Source: Paraburkholderia caledonica NBRC 102488
Lineage (GTDB): Bacteria; Pseudomonadota; Gammaproteobacteria; Burkholderiales; Burkholderiaceae
DNA length: 64,000 nt
Assembly: GCF_000685095.1 (NCBI RefSeq)
Contig: NZ_BAYE01000011.1
Span: forward strand, 1 to 64,000
Direction: 5' to 3'
In this document: in pieces, positions 16,919-25,849 of the stretch
Position numbering within the stretch: position 1 is the stretch's first letter
Layout of the letters: every line of letters starts with the position of its first letter
Translations under genes and position numbers: made by a program
The notes under the pieces: model-generated
Databases searched by the model: none
What the model was told of the DNA's origin: nothing
What the model saw: only the letters and a program-made list of their open reading frames with translations

Positions 16919-17905
16919 TCACGCGATCTCTTCCAGGTCGCTGGCTGGCTCTTCTCCCGCTGCACGCACCGATCGCTCGATGACATGCAGCTTCGGTGTG
17001 CGATCGATCACGAGCCCAAGCACGTCGGGGCGGCTGTAATGACCGCGCGAGTCCATCATCCGTTTGCGCTTATCGATCTGCCAGAAATCCAGATCGGCGA
17101 TGATCTCGCCCTCTCCTTCACGCAGCGGCGCGCCACCCATGTACTCGCCCTCCGGTGAAACGATGGCGGTGAAACAGCCGCTGGAGATCGGGCCGATCTG
17201 GGTTGTATTGGTATCGTGCAGAATCTGCTGTTGCTGTTCGGGCGTCAGCCAGGCAGTCGCGTTGACCACAAAGGCTCCCGCCTCCAGCGCGTGCTGGCGG
17301 ATGTTCACGGAGATCTGCTCCGAGAAAAGATCGCCGGCGAACGAACCCGGATACATGGCCGAATGGATTTCCTCGCCGTCGGCCATCAACGCGTAACGCG
17401 CAAGCGGGTTGTAGTGCTCCCAGCACGCCAGCTGACCCACCCGGCCCACAGCAGTATCGACTGCACGCAGGCCTGAGCCGTCACCCATTCCCCATACCAT
17501 TCGCTCGTGATAGGTCGGCGAGAGCTTGCGACGCCGCTGCACGAGCGTGCCGTCGGCGTCGAACAATAGTTGCGTGTTGTAGATCGTGCCGCGGTCGCGT
17601 TCGTTGACCCCAATCGATACGACCATTCCGGCCTGGCGTGCCGCTTCGCCAATTGCGCGAGTCGTATCCGACGGAACGGTCACCGCCTGCTCGAGCAGCT
17701 TGTAATGCTCAGCGCCCATTGCAAAAGGCGATTCGATGAACGAGAAGTACGGATAATAGGGAACGACGGTTTCGGGAAACGTTGCGAACTGGACGCCCTG
17801 CTTGCCGAGTTCGAGAATTTTTCTGACGACTTTGTCGACAGTGCCTTCCCGGCTATAGAGGACGGGCGCGATCTGGACCGCTGCCGCGCGGATGACTTTC
17901 GACAT
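16919..17905 (-). CDS. Nitrilase / carbon-nitrogen hydrolase
   Basis: Nitrilase-superfamily enzyme of 328 residues. The Glu-Lys-Cys triad is Glu45 (FPETVVP), Lys127 (RRRKLSPTYHE) and Cys161 (LACWEHYNPLAR). The CWEHYNP block and the GMGDG segment are those of true nitrilases, rather than of N-carbamoylases or amidases, so nitrile to acid plus ammonia is the expected reaction. AAAGGAAC precedes the ATG. The gene is divergent from a GlxA-type AraC regulator, which probably controls it. Its own C-terminal tail (from about residue 285) is of normal length. Confidence 0.93.
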   Translation of the reverse strand: MSKVIRAAAVQIAPVLYSREGTVDKVVRKILELGKQGVQFATFPETVVPYYPYFSFIESPFAMGAEHYKLLEQAVTVPSDTTRAIGEAARQAGMVVSIGVNERDRGTIYNTQLLFDADGTLVQRRRKLSPTYHERMVWGMGDGSGLRAVDTAVGRVGQLACWEHYNPLARYALMADGEEIHSAMYPGSFAGDLFSEQISVNIRQHALEAGAFVVNATAWLTPEQQQQILHDTNTTQIGPISSGCFTAIVSPEGEYMGGAPLREGEGEIIADLDFWQIDKRKRMMDSRGHYSRPDVLGLVIDRTPKLHVIERSVRAAGEEPASDLEEIA

Positions 17906-18123
17906 GATGATGTTCCTTTGGCTAGCTGCGATGCGGATAAGAGAAGTGCTTGAACCTTAACGTCGCAAGCCATTACGATCCATGTCGTTGTTGCCACCAT
18001 TCATGACATTCGTAGCCCGAGCGCAGTAAGCTGACTACCTGAATTCACAAGTCCGCTATCGGGAATTCGACCCAGACGGCGCTCTTTCACACCACGTTCA
18101 TACTGCGTACGGCGGGATCGGAT

Positions 18124-19080
18124 ATGCATCGGATTGGCTTCATAGTGCCGAGAAGATTTCAGATGATGAGCCTTGCGGCTCTAACGGTATTCGAGATCGC
18201 GAATTTGCCGCCGAGAGGCCCGTGCTACGAGGTCCATTTGCTGTCCGAACACGGCGGTCCGGTTGTATCTTCGGGTGGTATGACATTGGAAACCGAAGCG
18301 TTTGGCGATCCGGCATTCGACACGGTCATCGTGGGCTCTATCACTGAAATGAAAATGCCCGCTGCCGATGCTCCCGTGGTTGCGTTCGTGAAAGAGGCAG
18401 CGAGGGCATCCAGACGGATTGCCTCGATCTGCAGTGGCGCATTTGTCCTCGGCGAGGCAGGACTTCTGGATGGCAGACGCGCAACCATGCATTGGGCACA
18501 CGCGTCCGAATTCAGGGCGCGCTTCCCGAATGTCCGCACGGAAGAAGACCGGATATTTGTCAACGACGGTCCACTCTGGACTTCGGCGGGAATGACGGCG
18601 GGGATCGACCTCGCCCTGGCTTTGCTCGACAACGACCTCGGCCCGGATGCCGCAAAAATGGTTGCCAGACTTCTTGTCATGAATCAGCGGCGATTGGGTG
18701 GCCAGATGCAGCATTCAGCACTGCTGGACATGACGCCGAAATCCGATCGGATCGAACTGGTCCTCGCGCATATTCGCCGCAACCTGCGCAATCCACTCAC
18801 AATCGAGGAACTTGCGAATGTCGCAAACCTCAGCCCGCGCCAGTTCAGTCGCGCCTTCGTCACCGAGACCGGTCAGTCGCCCGCCAAAGCTGTCGAACAA
18901 CTGCGCCTCGAAGCGGCCAGATTCATGATCGAGCAAGGCCGCCACACGATTAACGTGGTGGCGCAGGAAACGGGGTTCGCGGACCGCGAACGTATGCGCC
19001 GAGCGTTCGTCCGGACGTATGGTGTACCTGCCGATATCCTGCGTAGGAGCGCCCGGCGCGAACCGGTCACTGACAATTGA
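18124..19080 (+). CDS. GlxA-type AraC-family transcriptional regulator
   Basis: Regulator of 318 residues. The N-terminal DJ-1/PfpI-like amidotransferase domain (about 1-190) carries the elbow ICSGAFVLGEAGLLDGR, and the C-terminal AraC double helix-turn-helix (about 210-305) includes LSPRQFSRAF. Members often regulate nitrogen or amino-compound catabolism. It is divergent from the nitrilase, with 218 bp between the starts, so it is the most likely activator of the nitrilase and carbonic anhydrase genes. No clear Shine-Dalgarno is seen except a weak GGGA ten bases upstream. A GTG or later ATG start cannot be excluded. Confidence 0.88.
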   Translation: MHRIGFIVPRRFQMMSLAALTVFEIANLPPRGPCYEVHLLSEHGGPVVSSGGMTLETEAFGDPAFDTVIVGSITEMKMPAADAPVVAFVKEAARASRRIASICSGAFVLGEAGLLDGRRATMHWAHASEFRARFPNVRTEEDRIFVNDGPLWTSAGMTAGIDLALALLDNDLGPDAAKMVARLLVMNQRRLGGQMQHSALLDMTPKSDRIELVLAHIRRNLRNPLTIEELANVANLSPRQFSRAFVTETGQSPAKAVEQLRLEAARFMIEQGRHTINVVAQETGFADRERMRRAFVRTYGVPADILRRSARREPVTDN

Positions 19081-19217
19081 AGGCGCTTTATGAAGGGGGC
19101 ATGGTTGTCGCGTGCCGAATGCCGACTTCCGGCCGAACGTTGATTCGCTCCGCCATTAGCGATACCTTTACATCTATCCTGGTCGTCGAGTGCTGGTCAA
19201 CGAGGGAGGATCGTTTC

Positions 19218-19688
19218 GTGAAAAGCGCGTGGGCTTTTTCATGCATCGTAGCCATGAGCGCGATCCTCGGCGGATGCGGCAAGGGGGGTTCGCAAAACGT
19301 CACTGAGGCATCGGGCGCATCCGCGAGCCAGTCGCCCGTTCAGCCAGCGCAAGGCGCAAGCGGTACACCCACCGCATCAGGCGCGCAAGTGACGGGCGCA
19401 CTCGGTACCGTCACCAAGGCACAGTTGCCGGGGGAAGCAGCCGAAACACTGCGGCTGATCACAGCGGGCGGCCCCTTCCCCTTTGCGGACGACGGCGTGT
19501 TGTTTCGTAACAGCGCGCTTTTGCTGCCCAAGCATCCGCGCGGTTACTACCACACATACACGGTCCGCACCCCGGGCTCGACGGATCGCGGGCAGCGCCG
19601 GATCGTATGTGGTGGACCGCGCAAGCAGACCAGCGACTGCTATTACACCGACGATTACTACGCCAGTTTCAAGCGCATTGCGGGATAA
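19218..19688 (+). CDS. RNase Sa/N1-family lipoprotein lacking catalytic residues
   Basis: A 156-residue secreted lipoprotein. A GTG start at 19218 follows GGGAGG and opens a signal peptide ending in the lipobox LGGC; a longer in-frame start at 19077 makes no signal peptide. Residues about 70-155 align closely with microbial guanyl-specific ribonucleases (GGPFPF, GYYH-YTV-TPG, RGQRRIVCGG, YYTDDYYASF). The general base Glu of HEYTV is Thr (HTYTV), the catalytic His of TGDHYA is Tyr (TDDYYA), and the guanine-binding Glu of FQNRE is Ala (FRNSA). It is therefore probably not an active ribonuclease. No barstar-like inhibitor is nearby. Confidence 0.8.
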   Translation: MKSAWAFSCIVAMSAILGGCGKGGSQNVTEASGASASQSPVQPAQGASGTPTASGAQVTGALGTVTKAQLPGEAAETLRLITAGGPFPFADDGVLFRNSALLLPKHPRGYYHTYTVRTPGSTDRGQRRIVCGGPRKQTSDCYYTDDYYASFKRIAG

Positions 19689-19721
19689 CGAGCAGCGCTG
19701 ATCCGCAAATGTCGCTCCCGC

Positions 19722-21299
19722 TCACACGTCCGGATTGCCTTTTATAAAGCCGGTGAACGCGCTATACGACGGATTGATGGGCGTCCCGTCGAGCATGATG
19801 CCGTACGTATCGTTCCCGCTATCGAGCACGTACAACATGACCGACTGGATGCTGTGAGTCTTTCTCGCGGAATAGAACTCGCTCAACTGGCTCGTGATGT
19901 AATTTGCCCGATAGGCCTGCGTCCGCTCCGGACCCGTGTTCCACTCGCTGATGATGAACGGCACGCCATAGCGCGCCTTGCAGTACGTCGGCAGATCGAA
20001 CCCCGGACTCTGGCCGTCGGCGGGAATGGCGAAGATGTCGCCGTAAACTTCGTAGTTATGCCAGGTGGTGATGTCCCAACGAACCTTGGGGTGACCACTG
20101 CTGCTGTCTGGCTGATTGCCTTCCCACAATGCATCGGATGCGCCGATATCGTTCACGCAAAAATTGACGCCGCATTTCGCCGAGGGCTGTACTGACTTCA
20201 CGCCGTCTATCATGCCGCGCAAGACGCCGCGCAGAAGCGGCCAGTTGGCGTTGTTGAAGTCGGCAGCCTTAGTACCGGCGTTGGTGTCGTCGAGAATGAT
20301 CGCTCTGTCACGGGTCAGTTCGTTGCCGCATTCGTACATCGTCACGCCGTATGGCATCAGCGCGCGAGCGACCGTCGAGCCGGAACTGAAGCCCGCGTTG
20401 TAAGCCGCCGACTCGCTCGCGAAGAGAGTGCCGTCGTTGTAATAGATGCCCTGCTGGATCAAAGCGAACACCTGGAGCCCCGCCGTCTGTAATGTCCGCG
20501 CGATGTCGGTCACTGGGCCGAGTTGCGATGAGTCCGCCGTGCAGCCGACACGATAGATTGTGCAGCCCATCGTCTTCAGAATAGTGACGAGTTGCGCGGG
20601 CGTGTACAGGTAGTCGTGGTGACCGTTCATGCCGTAGAACGAACCCGCGGCCGGTGCGGTAGTAATGCGTGGGTCCGAGCAAGCCAGCCATTGAGCCTTG
20701 ACCTCGGCGTTGACATAGAACTGACCGCTGGTATTGCGCAGATAGATTTTGCCGCCATACCACAGCACGAGGGATACGTTGTAGTTCGTGCCCGCCACCA
20801 CGCCGTTCTTATACGCGACGCCATTCACTAGCGTCCACTTTGCGCCCGTACTGTCGATGATGTAAGGCGCAGACGGCATCGTGGTGCCGTCTGCCGAAGT
20901 GCCGCCGGTCAGCCGAGGATCGGCGCACCTGATCCAGCCCGTACCGTTCCATTGATAAAACTCGCCGGATGTATTTTCGGCGTAGACGGCTCCGGTGTAG
21001 TACATGGCAAGCGCAACGTTGTAGTTGTTTCCCGCTACGACACCGTTCTTATAAAGCACGCCGCCTGTAATGGTCCAGGCCGCGCCCGCGCCGTCGATGA
21101 TGGAGCTGGCGGGCGGCATGGCCGTGCCGTTTGCCGAAGGCGAGGCGGTGGTCCTCGCCGTGGCGCGCGCGGCGGAATTGCCGCTCGCAGCGCTCGCGGC
21201 CACCTCGCTGTCCTCACCTCCGCCTCCGCCGCAGGCGCTAAGAACACAACTTCCGCCGAGGGCAACGAGCCCTCCAATGAATTGACGCCGCTTAACCAT
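19722..21299 (-). CDS. Secreted glycoside-hydrolase-like lipoprotein
   Basis: A 525-residue exported protein. It has an RRQF-led signal (possibly twin-arginine-like) and the lipobox LSAC, then a Gly-rich linker. Two tandem repeats of about 70 residues follow (about 62-132 and 142-212), each with the pattern KNGVVAG-NYNV and ending in a CxDPR motif; they may bind carbohydrate. A TIM-barrel-like domain runs from about 225. ECGNE is the likely acid/base strand and FIISEWNTG the likely nucleophile strand, as in clan GH-A. The family cannot be fixed by eye; GH39- or GH5-like is possible. It stands alone. Confidence 0.78.
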   Translation of the reverse strand: MVKRRQFIGGLVALGGSCVLSACGGGGGEDSEVAASAASGNSAARATARTTASPSANGTAMPPASSIIDGAGAAWTITGGVLYKNGVVAGNNYNVALAMYYTGAVYAENTSGEFYQWNGTGWIRCADPRLTGGTSADGTTMPSAPYIIDSTGAKWTLVNGVAYKNGVVAGTNYNVSLVLWYGGKIYLRNTSGQFYVNAEVKAQWLACSDPRITTAPAAGSFYGMNGHHDYLYTPAQLVTILKTMGCTIYRVGCTADSSQLGPVTDIARTLQTAGLQVFALIQQGIYYNDGTLFASESAAYNAGFSSGSTVARALMPYGVTMYECGNELTRDRAIILDDTNAGTKAADFNNANWPLLRGVLRGMIDGVKSVQPSAKCGVNFCVNDIGASDALWEGNQPDSSSGHPKVRWDITTWHNYEVYGDIFAIPADGQSPGFDLPTYCKARYGVPFIISEWNTGPERTQAYRANYITSQLSEFYSARKTHSIQSVMLYVLDSGNDTYGIMLDGTPINPSYSAFTGFIKGNPDV

Positions 21300-21777
21300 G
21301 GTGACTTTCTCAATCGATAAATAGCTTTTTTAATTTCGTTCGGGTTGCTAACGATCAAGAACATCGTTTCCCAAACCCCACTGCGGATTTGGCCTGCTTC
21401 ATTCAATGCACACGACCTGGCGATGCTGACATCGGCCCCCGTTGCGCTACGCAGTCGGCGCAGACCTCACTTGGGGAAAATCAGCAATTATTTCCGGTCG
21501 CTGCGTTTCGGGCCGCAATTCCTACTTGCTATATCGGCCTGAGGCGCGAGAACTGCTGCGTTTGCGGCGAATAGTATGAATTTTGCGGTAATGGAGGCGA
21601 GACACGAAGAATCGCCTTTCTTCCGAGGAAAGACGGGAGAGCGTTGTCGGTCCGGTGTGGTCCGGGCTAGTCCGGATTGGCCGTCGTGTCGAACGGCCGT
21701 GCTGGCCGATTATTGGCAATCAGCGTGCAATCGGCGAGAGGGTTGCGCGAGTGCCAGCACAGGGCCGGCTGGCGATC

Positions 21778-21891
21778 TCAGACAGCGTATGGCAGCGCCG
21801 ACTGGAAGACGCCCCATAGATGCACGACGCCGTGCGCAACCGCAATTGCGGCCAGCAAAGCCCCACTTGCGCCCCGCCAGTTCGCCCATCA
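21778..21891 (-). pseudogene. Hydrophobic membrane-segment remnant
   Basis: A minus-strand frame reads GALLAAIAVAHGVVHLWGVF then SALPYAV and stop. This is a membrane helix with natural composition but no start, with a TGA stop shortly upstream in the same frame. It looks like the tail of a lost membrane protein. The family was not identified. Confidence 0.3.
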
Positions 21892-22012
21892 CGTTGGCGC
21901 CGGTTTCGGCGTCCCAGACCGTAGCGTCCGACGCCGGTTCATCTGGCACGCTTGCCAGCGACTGCACGAGATTTGCATGACTAACTATATCGACCACCCG
22001 TTCGGCGGTGAC

Positions 22013-22102
22013 CTGGTTGTTCGTGTCGGTCAGAGCGGTGTCGATCAAGCCGTAAAGCGTAACAGTGCTTTGGGCATGCACTACGCCAGCCAGTGTGATC
22101 GT
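22013..22102 (-). pseudogene. Porin N-terminal remnant
   Basis: The minus strand encodes TLAGVVHAQSTVTLYGLIDT then ALTDTNNQ, which is the signal-peptide end and first beta strand of a Burkholderia-type general porin (AQSSVTLYGxxDTG pattern). The rest of the approximately 370-residue barrel is absent: downstream codons are unrelated. This is a truncated relic with no expected function. Confidence 0.6.
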
Positions 22103-22255
22103 CGGCGAGGCACCATGCGGATCGTGGGCAGTACAAGGCGCGATAGCTATATGGCGCTGACCTCTCACAACCATGTGGAGTCGCCCAGCACGAGTGCCGG
22201 CTCCCGCGCAGATACGGAATGCGAGCCAGCCGGCCTCAGAACGGCTCGGGGTCGT

Positions 22256-22936
22256 TTAGCCGCCGAGCTTGATGATTGCTATCGTCAGCACAATACCAAC
22301 GGCGATCATTGCAATACCTGCCTTCATTGGCCCTGCACCGGTATAGCGCCCCAGCGCAAAGCCGGCGATGAAAAGCATCCCCAGAGTGAGCACGCGCGAG
22401 GCGATGAGTGCCGTTGTGACGTCCCGCACGACGAGAAACGGCACCGCGACCGGAAACGTCCCCAGGACCACAAGCAGAAAGATGCCTAACGCGCCGACGA
22501 AGTCACCACTCACAAAATTTGCCCTGGGTGGCAGCGTCGATGCGGTCGCGAGGCGCGCGCGGATCGGCTCGAGGTCGGCATCTTCGACGAGCCGCCCCAA
22601 CTTCTCGGGCAATGCATCCCGCAGCAACCGCACGGCTACCGCCGGGTCCTGCTCCCGCTGTAGGGTCTGCGCAAGTTTCAGGCGCTGCCCTCGGTCGGCG
22701 AGCGTGCGTACGAGATACATCACGGCGTCGGCGAGGCCCCACGCGAGATTGCATCCGAGCGCGGCAAAGAACATCCTGTACCCCTCATCTTCGCGTGCAG
22801 TCACTGCCTTGACGGCGCCGACGAACGTCAGGGCCATGAACAGGCCAAAACATATTTCGCAGACACGATCAACGGTATTAAGAATCGGTTCACGCCGTTC
22901 GGGTTCGGCATGTCCGGCCGGCACGATAGTGCTCAT
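22256..22936 (-). CDS. Integral membrane protein (VIT1/CCC1-like?)
   Basis: A 226-residue membrane protein with about five hydrophobic segments: two near residues 30-80, then after a charged cytoplasmic helical region (about 85-145) three more to the C-terminus. A polar loop with ARxDEGYR precedes the second helix. The arrangement of two helices, soluble helical domain and three helices recalls the VIT1/CCC1 iron/manganese transporter fold, but I cannot confirm it by motif. ATG 22936 has an AGG-containing upstream site; ATG 22960 is an alternative. There is no operon partner. Confidence 0.6.
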   Translation of the reverse strand: MSTIVPAGHAEPERREPILNTVDRVCEICFGLFMALTFVGAVKAVTAREDEGYRMFFAALGCNLAWGLADAVMYLVRTLADRGQRLKLAQTLQREQDPAVAVRLLRDALPEKLGRLVEDADLEPIRARLATASTLPPRANFVSGDFVGALGIFLLVVLGTFPVAVPFLVVRDVTTALIASRVLTLGMLFIAGFALGRYTGAGPMKAGIAMIAVGIVLTIAIIKLGG

Positions 22937-23383
22937 ATGGCCTCGACTGGAGATAGTCAACGAGACGTTTCGCTAGATGCCAGCATGGGGTGCTGGTATG
23001 AGCAGTATATGAAAGGGACGGCAATTCGGAACTTATTTCGACGGGCCGGGGATGGCTAAAGTGGCGCGAAAACCCGACGCCAGCGGGACGCGGCTGTGGA
23101 GCAGCGGTGACGTGATCGCTGATGTCAGCGCGTGACTGTGGCGCTTTGGTCAATTGATGTACATGCACGGTAATTGACGCATCGCCATTCCAGCATGGAT
23201 GCCTTTCGGGGCTCCGGTGCAGGCAACGGCGGCTGGATCGCGGAAGCCGCCATCGCGTTGGGGAACGACACGAGGCGGTGAAAGACATCATCGCTAATGC
23301 TGCCCGGTCTTCAACACGTCGATAACAACCGCTGTGTCGAGCAACCGTCCGCCGCTCGTGTCGATGAGCGTGCCTCCATCAGC
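22937..23383. other. Intergenic region, possible degraded sequence
   Basis: About 450 bases without an intact gene. On the minus strand at 23294-23377, GGTLIDTSGGRLLDTAVVID then VLKTGQH and stop resembles an amidohydrolase N-terminus, but it is too short to call. Confidence 0.3.
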
Positions 23384-24940
23384 TCAAAGCTGCGATTCAA
23401 TGGGCAGCAGACCCATGAACCAGACACCGGTGCGGCGCAGGACGGTGGTCTCCGGCTCTGTGTCCAGTTCCCGCACTGTCCCGTCCGCCGCGGTATCGAT
23501 CCAGACGATTTTGCGACTGCCGTTTGCGTCGGTGCGCAGTCCGAGCTGCCACGCGATCTGATTCAGCCGCGGTTCGACGTAGCCGATCACCTGGTTTGCG
23601 ATCGCTGCGCTGTCGCACAGCACGCCTATTTCAGTGTTGAGATTGACCGAGCGCGGGTCGAGATTCATCGAGCCGACAAACACTCGTTCACGGTCGAACA
23701 CGAACGTCTTCGCATGCAGCGATGCTTTCGACGAACCGAAGAACTGCTTCTTGTTCGCCGCGTCTGCGCCTGCTGCAATGGGCTTGAATTCATAGAGCTG
23801 CACGCCCTCGGCGAGCAGGTCTTCGCGGTAGCGCCGATATCCCGCATGAACGGCGGCGACGTCGGTCGCCGCCAGCGAGTTGGTCAGCACCGTCACGCGC
23901 ACGCCATTTTCAGTCAAGCCGCGCAGCCAGGCCACGCCATTTTTTCCAGGTACGAAGTAAGGGGAGATGATTAGCAGTTCGCGACTCGGATGAAGGTCCT
24001 GCGCCCTGAGAGCGGTCAGCAAGCGGCCTTGCGACTCTTCAGGGGCGCGCGTGACCTTGGACGGGTCATCGTAGAGCAGCGTGGCTTTGCCCCAGCTATA
24101 TTCGGCGGCGCCCGTTTCGATCACTTGAGCCAGCCGCTGTCTCGCGTGCATGACATAGGGCGAGGCCTGTTCCGAAGCGACGTAGCGGTCCAGCTCGTCG
24201 CGATACGCCGCGAGTTTTTCTGGGTCTGCGGGGATGCCCATCAGCCGGTCGATCGGATAGGCCGCATCGGAATTCCAGAACGTGTCGAAGGAGTTCGAGA
24301 CGTCCTGGACGATCGGCCCGTGCATCAATACGTCGAGATCCCCGAATGACACGACACTCGACGCACCGAAATATTCGTCGCCGACATTTCGCCCGCCCAG
24401 AATCGTGGCCCGGTTATCGGCTATCAGTGCCTTGTTGTGCATGCGGCGATTCACGCGCGAGAAGTCGAGTGCAGCCGAGATCGTCTTGAACCGACGGCTC
24501 GCCACCGGATTGAAGAGCCGAATAGAAATGCTGGGATGGGCGCTCAATGCGAGCAACGCCTTGTCGTCGGCGTTCGTGCCCAGATCGTCGAGCAATACCC
24601 GCACCCTGACGCCGCGGTCCGCCGCCTTGAGCACGGCCGACGCAAGAGCGCGCCCCGTGAGGTCGCTGTGCCAGATGTAGTACTCGAGGTCGAGTGTTTT
24701 CTGAGCCTTTTCGGTAAGGATCACCCGCGCGAGGAGCGCGTCGACGGAATCGGGCAGCAGGTGGAACGCGCTCTCGCCAGGATGACCGTGCTCGGCGGCC
24801 GCGAAGTGCTCGGCAAGCGGCGTCGCTTCTGTATCTTGCGCGGCATAGGTCGGCGTGCGTCCGTTCTGTGGGGGCAGGCTGGCGCACGCGGCCAGAATGA
24901 CAATCAGAACGGCTGCGGCAAGATTTCGAAGTCTGGCCAT
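23384..24940 (-). CDS. Phospholipase D-family lipoprotein (ClsC-like cardiolipin synthase)
   Basis: A 518-residue PLD-superfamily protein with a lipoprotein signal (lipobox AAC near residue 20). It has two HxK motifs: the first at His168 (RMHNKALIADN, followed by GGRNVGDEYF) and the second at His409 (SLHAKTFVFD, followed by GSMNLDPRS). This layout is that of cardiolipin synthase C, which transfers phosphatidyl groups to form cardiolipin at the inner membrane. ATG 24940 is chosen over 25009 because it directly begins the signal sequence. ClsC often pairs with YmdB; no such gene is adjacent here. Confidence 0.87.
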   Translation of the reverse strand: MARLRNLAAAVLIVILAACASLPPQNGRTPTYAAQDTEATPLAEHFAAAEHGHPGESAFHLLPDSVDALLARVILTEKAQKTLDLEYYIWHSDLTGRALASAVLKAADRGVRVRVLLDDLGTNADDKALLALSAHPSISIRLFNPVASRRFKTISAALDFSRVNRRMHNKALIADNRATILGGRNVGDEYFGASSVVSFGDLDVLMHGPIVQDVSNSFDTFWNSDAAYPIDRLMGIPADPEKLAAYRDELDRYVASEQASPYVMHARQRLAQVIETGAAEYSWGKATLLYDDPSKVTRAPEESQGRLLTALRAQDLHPSRELLIISPYFVPGKNGVAWLRGLTENGVRVTVLTNSLAATDVAAVHAGYRRYREDLLAEGVQLYEFKPIAAGADAANKKQFFGSSKASLHAKTFVFDRERVFVGSMNLDPRSVNLNTEIGVLCDSAAIANQVIGYVEPRLNQIAWQLGLRTDANGSRKIVWIDTAADGTVRELDTEPETTVLRRTGVWFMGLLPIESQL

Positions 24941-25015
24941 ATTCGAGCTCTCTTCGCATGCTGGACCCGCCTGCCGGCGCCTGTGCCGGCTTTGCACAGC
25001 AATCGGCAAGCGCGG

Positions 25016-25162
25016 CTACGAGCCACGAGGACGGAAAGCAATCATCGCAGAATCGACTGCCTTCCGCCATGTCCGCGCGTGCATGGTGTACACGAAGTGG
25101 GCACGGCACCCCTCACAGTAGCGTTCGCCATTCGGAAATTCTCGAAACAGCATCCGCGTCAT
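25016..25162 (-). CDS. Possible small protein (48 aa)
   Basis: A short minus-strand frame starting MTRMLFREFPNGERYCEGC, with two cysteines spaced CxxC that could bind metal, then a basic helix. GGGGACC lies upstream. It may instead be a remnant or chance. No family recognised. Confidence 0.25.
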   Translation of the reverse strand: MTRMLFREFPNGERYCEGCRAHFVYTMHARTWRKAVDSAMIAFRPRGS

Positions 25163-25381
25163 GAAAGCGTTGGTCCCCGCGAGCGCTGACACGCTCACTT
25201 CGTACTTGACCGCATTTCGTTACTCACCCATCCGTCGTCTTGTGGAACCGCTCGGACTTCGCGCCATGGCGCAGGCCGGTCGTCGTCCGCCAGAGGCTTC
25301 GCGTGAGCATAGCCAACGAGCGGCCATACTTCATCGCGCTCCCAGCGCAACGCGCCGCGCCGCGGGCCTTCGTCTTACGCA

Positions 25382-25539
25382 TTAGACGAGCGCGGCGAAC
25401 TGCGGTGCGTGGTTCGTGCGGAACACCGCAACGGCGTCGCGCAGAGACCGCGCCTGCTCCGACGTTGCCTGCGCCGCCGACGCCTGTTCGACCAGTGCAG
25501 CGTTCTCTTTACCTGATGCACCGACTGCACGATGTCGTC
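25382..25539 (-). pseudogene. Methyl-accepting chemotaxis protein C-terminal remnant
   Basis: On the minus strand, the frame ending at stop 25382-25384 reads KENAALVEQASAAQATSEQA followed by RSLRDAVAVFRT. This is the hallmark end of the MCP signalling and methylation domain. Just upstream, DIVQSVHQV resembles an earlier MCP helix in a shifted frame, so there is also an internal deletion. More than 90 percent of the receptor is missing. It directly abuts the formaldehyde-dehydrogenase remnant. Confidence 0.65.
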
Positions 25540-25776
25540 CCAGTCGAATGCAATTTGCCCCTTCTTGGCCAGGTCATCGGATGCGCCGGAATCCTGTGGC
25601 GTGAATACCCCGACCACACCGATGCCGCCGGTGAACTTCACCGATTGGACGAAATTGTTCATGGTCGGATTCGGAACCTCCTTTCCGGCGGGATCATGGC
25701 ATTGATAGCCGACGCACTCGCAGCCGACATCGGCACCCAAGCCATGGGTGAGCTCCTTGATCCGCTCGACTGGGCT
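25540..25776 (-). pseudogene. FdhA-type formaldehyde dehydrogenase remnant
   Basis: The minus strand reads ERIKELTHGLGADVGCECVG, then YQCHDPAGKEVPNPTMNN, then VKFTGGIGVVGVFTPQD. This is the mid-to-late segment of glutathione-independent zinc formaldehyde dehydrogenase. A stop lies at its upstream edge and the homology ends at FDW, where MCP sequence begins. Both ends of the original gene (about 400 codons) are gone, so it is non-functional. The family match is strong by pattern. Confidence 0.7.
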
Positions 25777-25849
25777 TTAACTTTCCTTTTCCCCTGCATA
25801 CACTAGATTCGAGCCACGTGGCTCGTCGCGGGGCGCGAGGAGGACAACC

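Larger units (their letters stand above)
21300..22255. other. Intergenic region with gene remnants
   Basis: Nearly 1 kb without an intact gene. It contains a minus-strand porin N-terminal remnant (22013-22102) and a hydrophobic minus-strand fragment ending at 21778. The 300 bases before the glycosidase start are low in GC and probably hold its promoter. Confidence 0.5.

Noticed and set aside
23294..23377. Amidohydrolase-like N-terminus GGTLIDTSGGRLLDTAVVID on the minus strand
   Set aside because: Only about 25 codons before a stop. Possible relic but too short to support.
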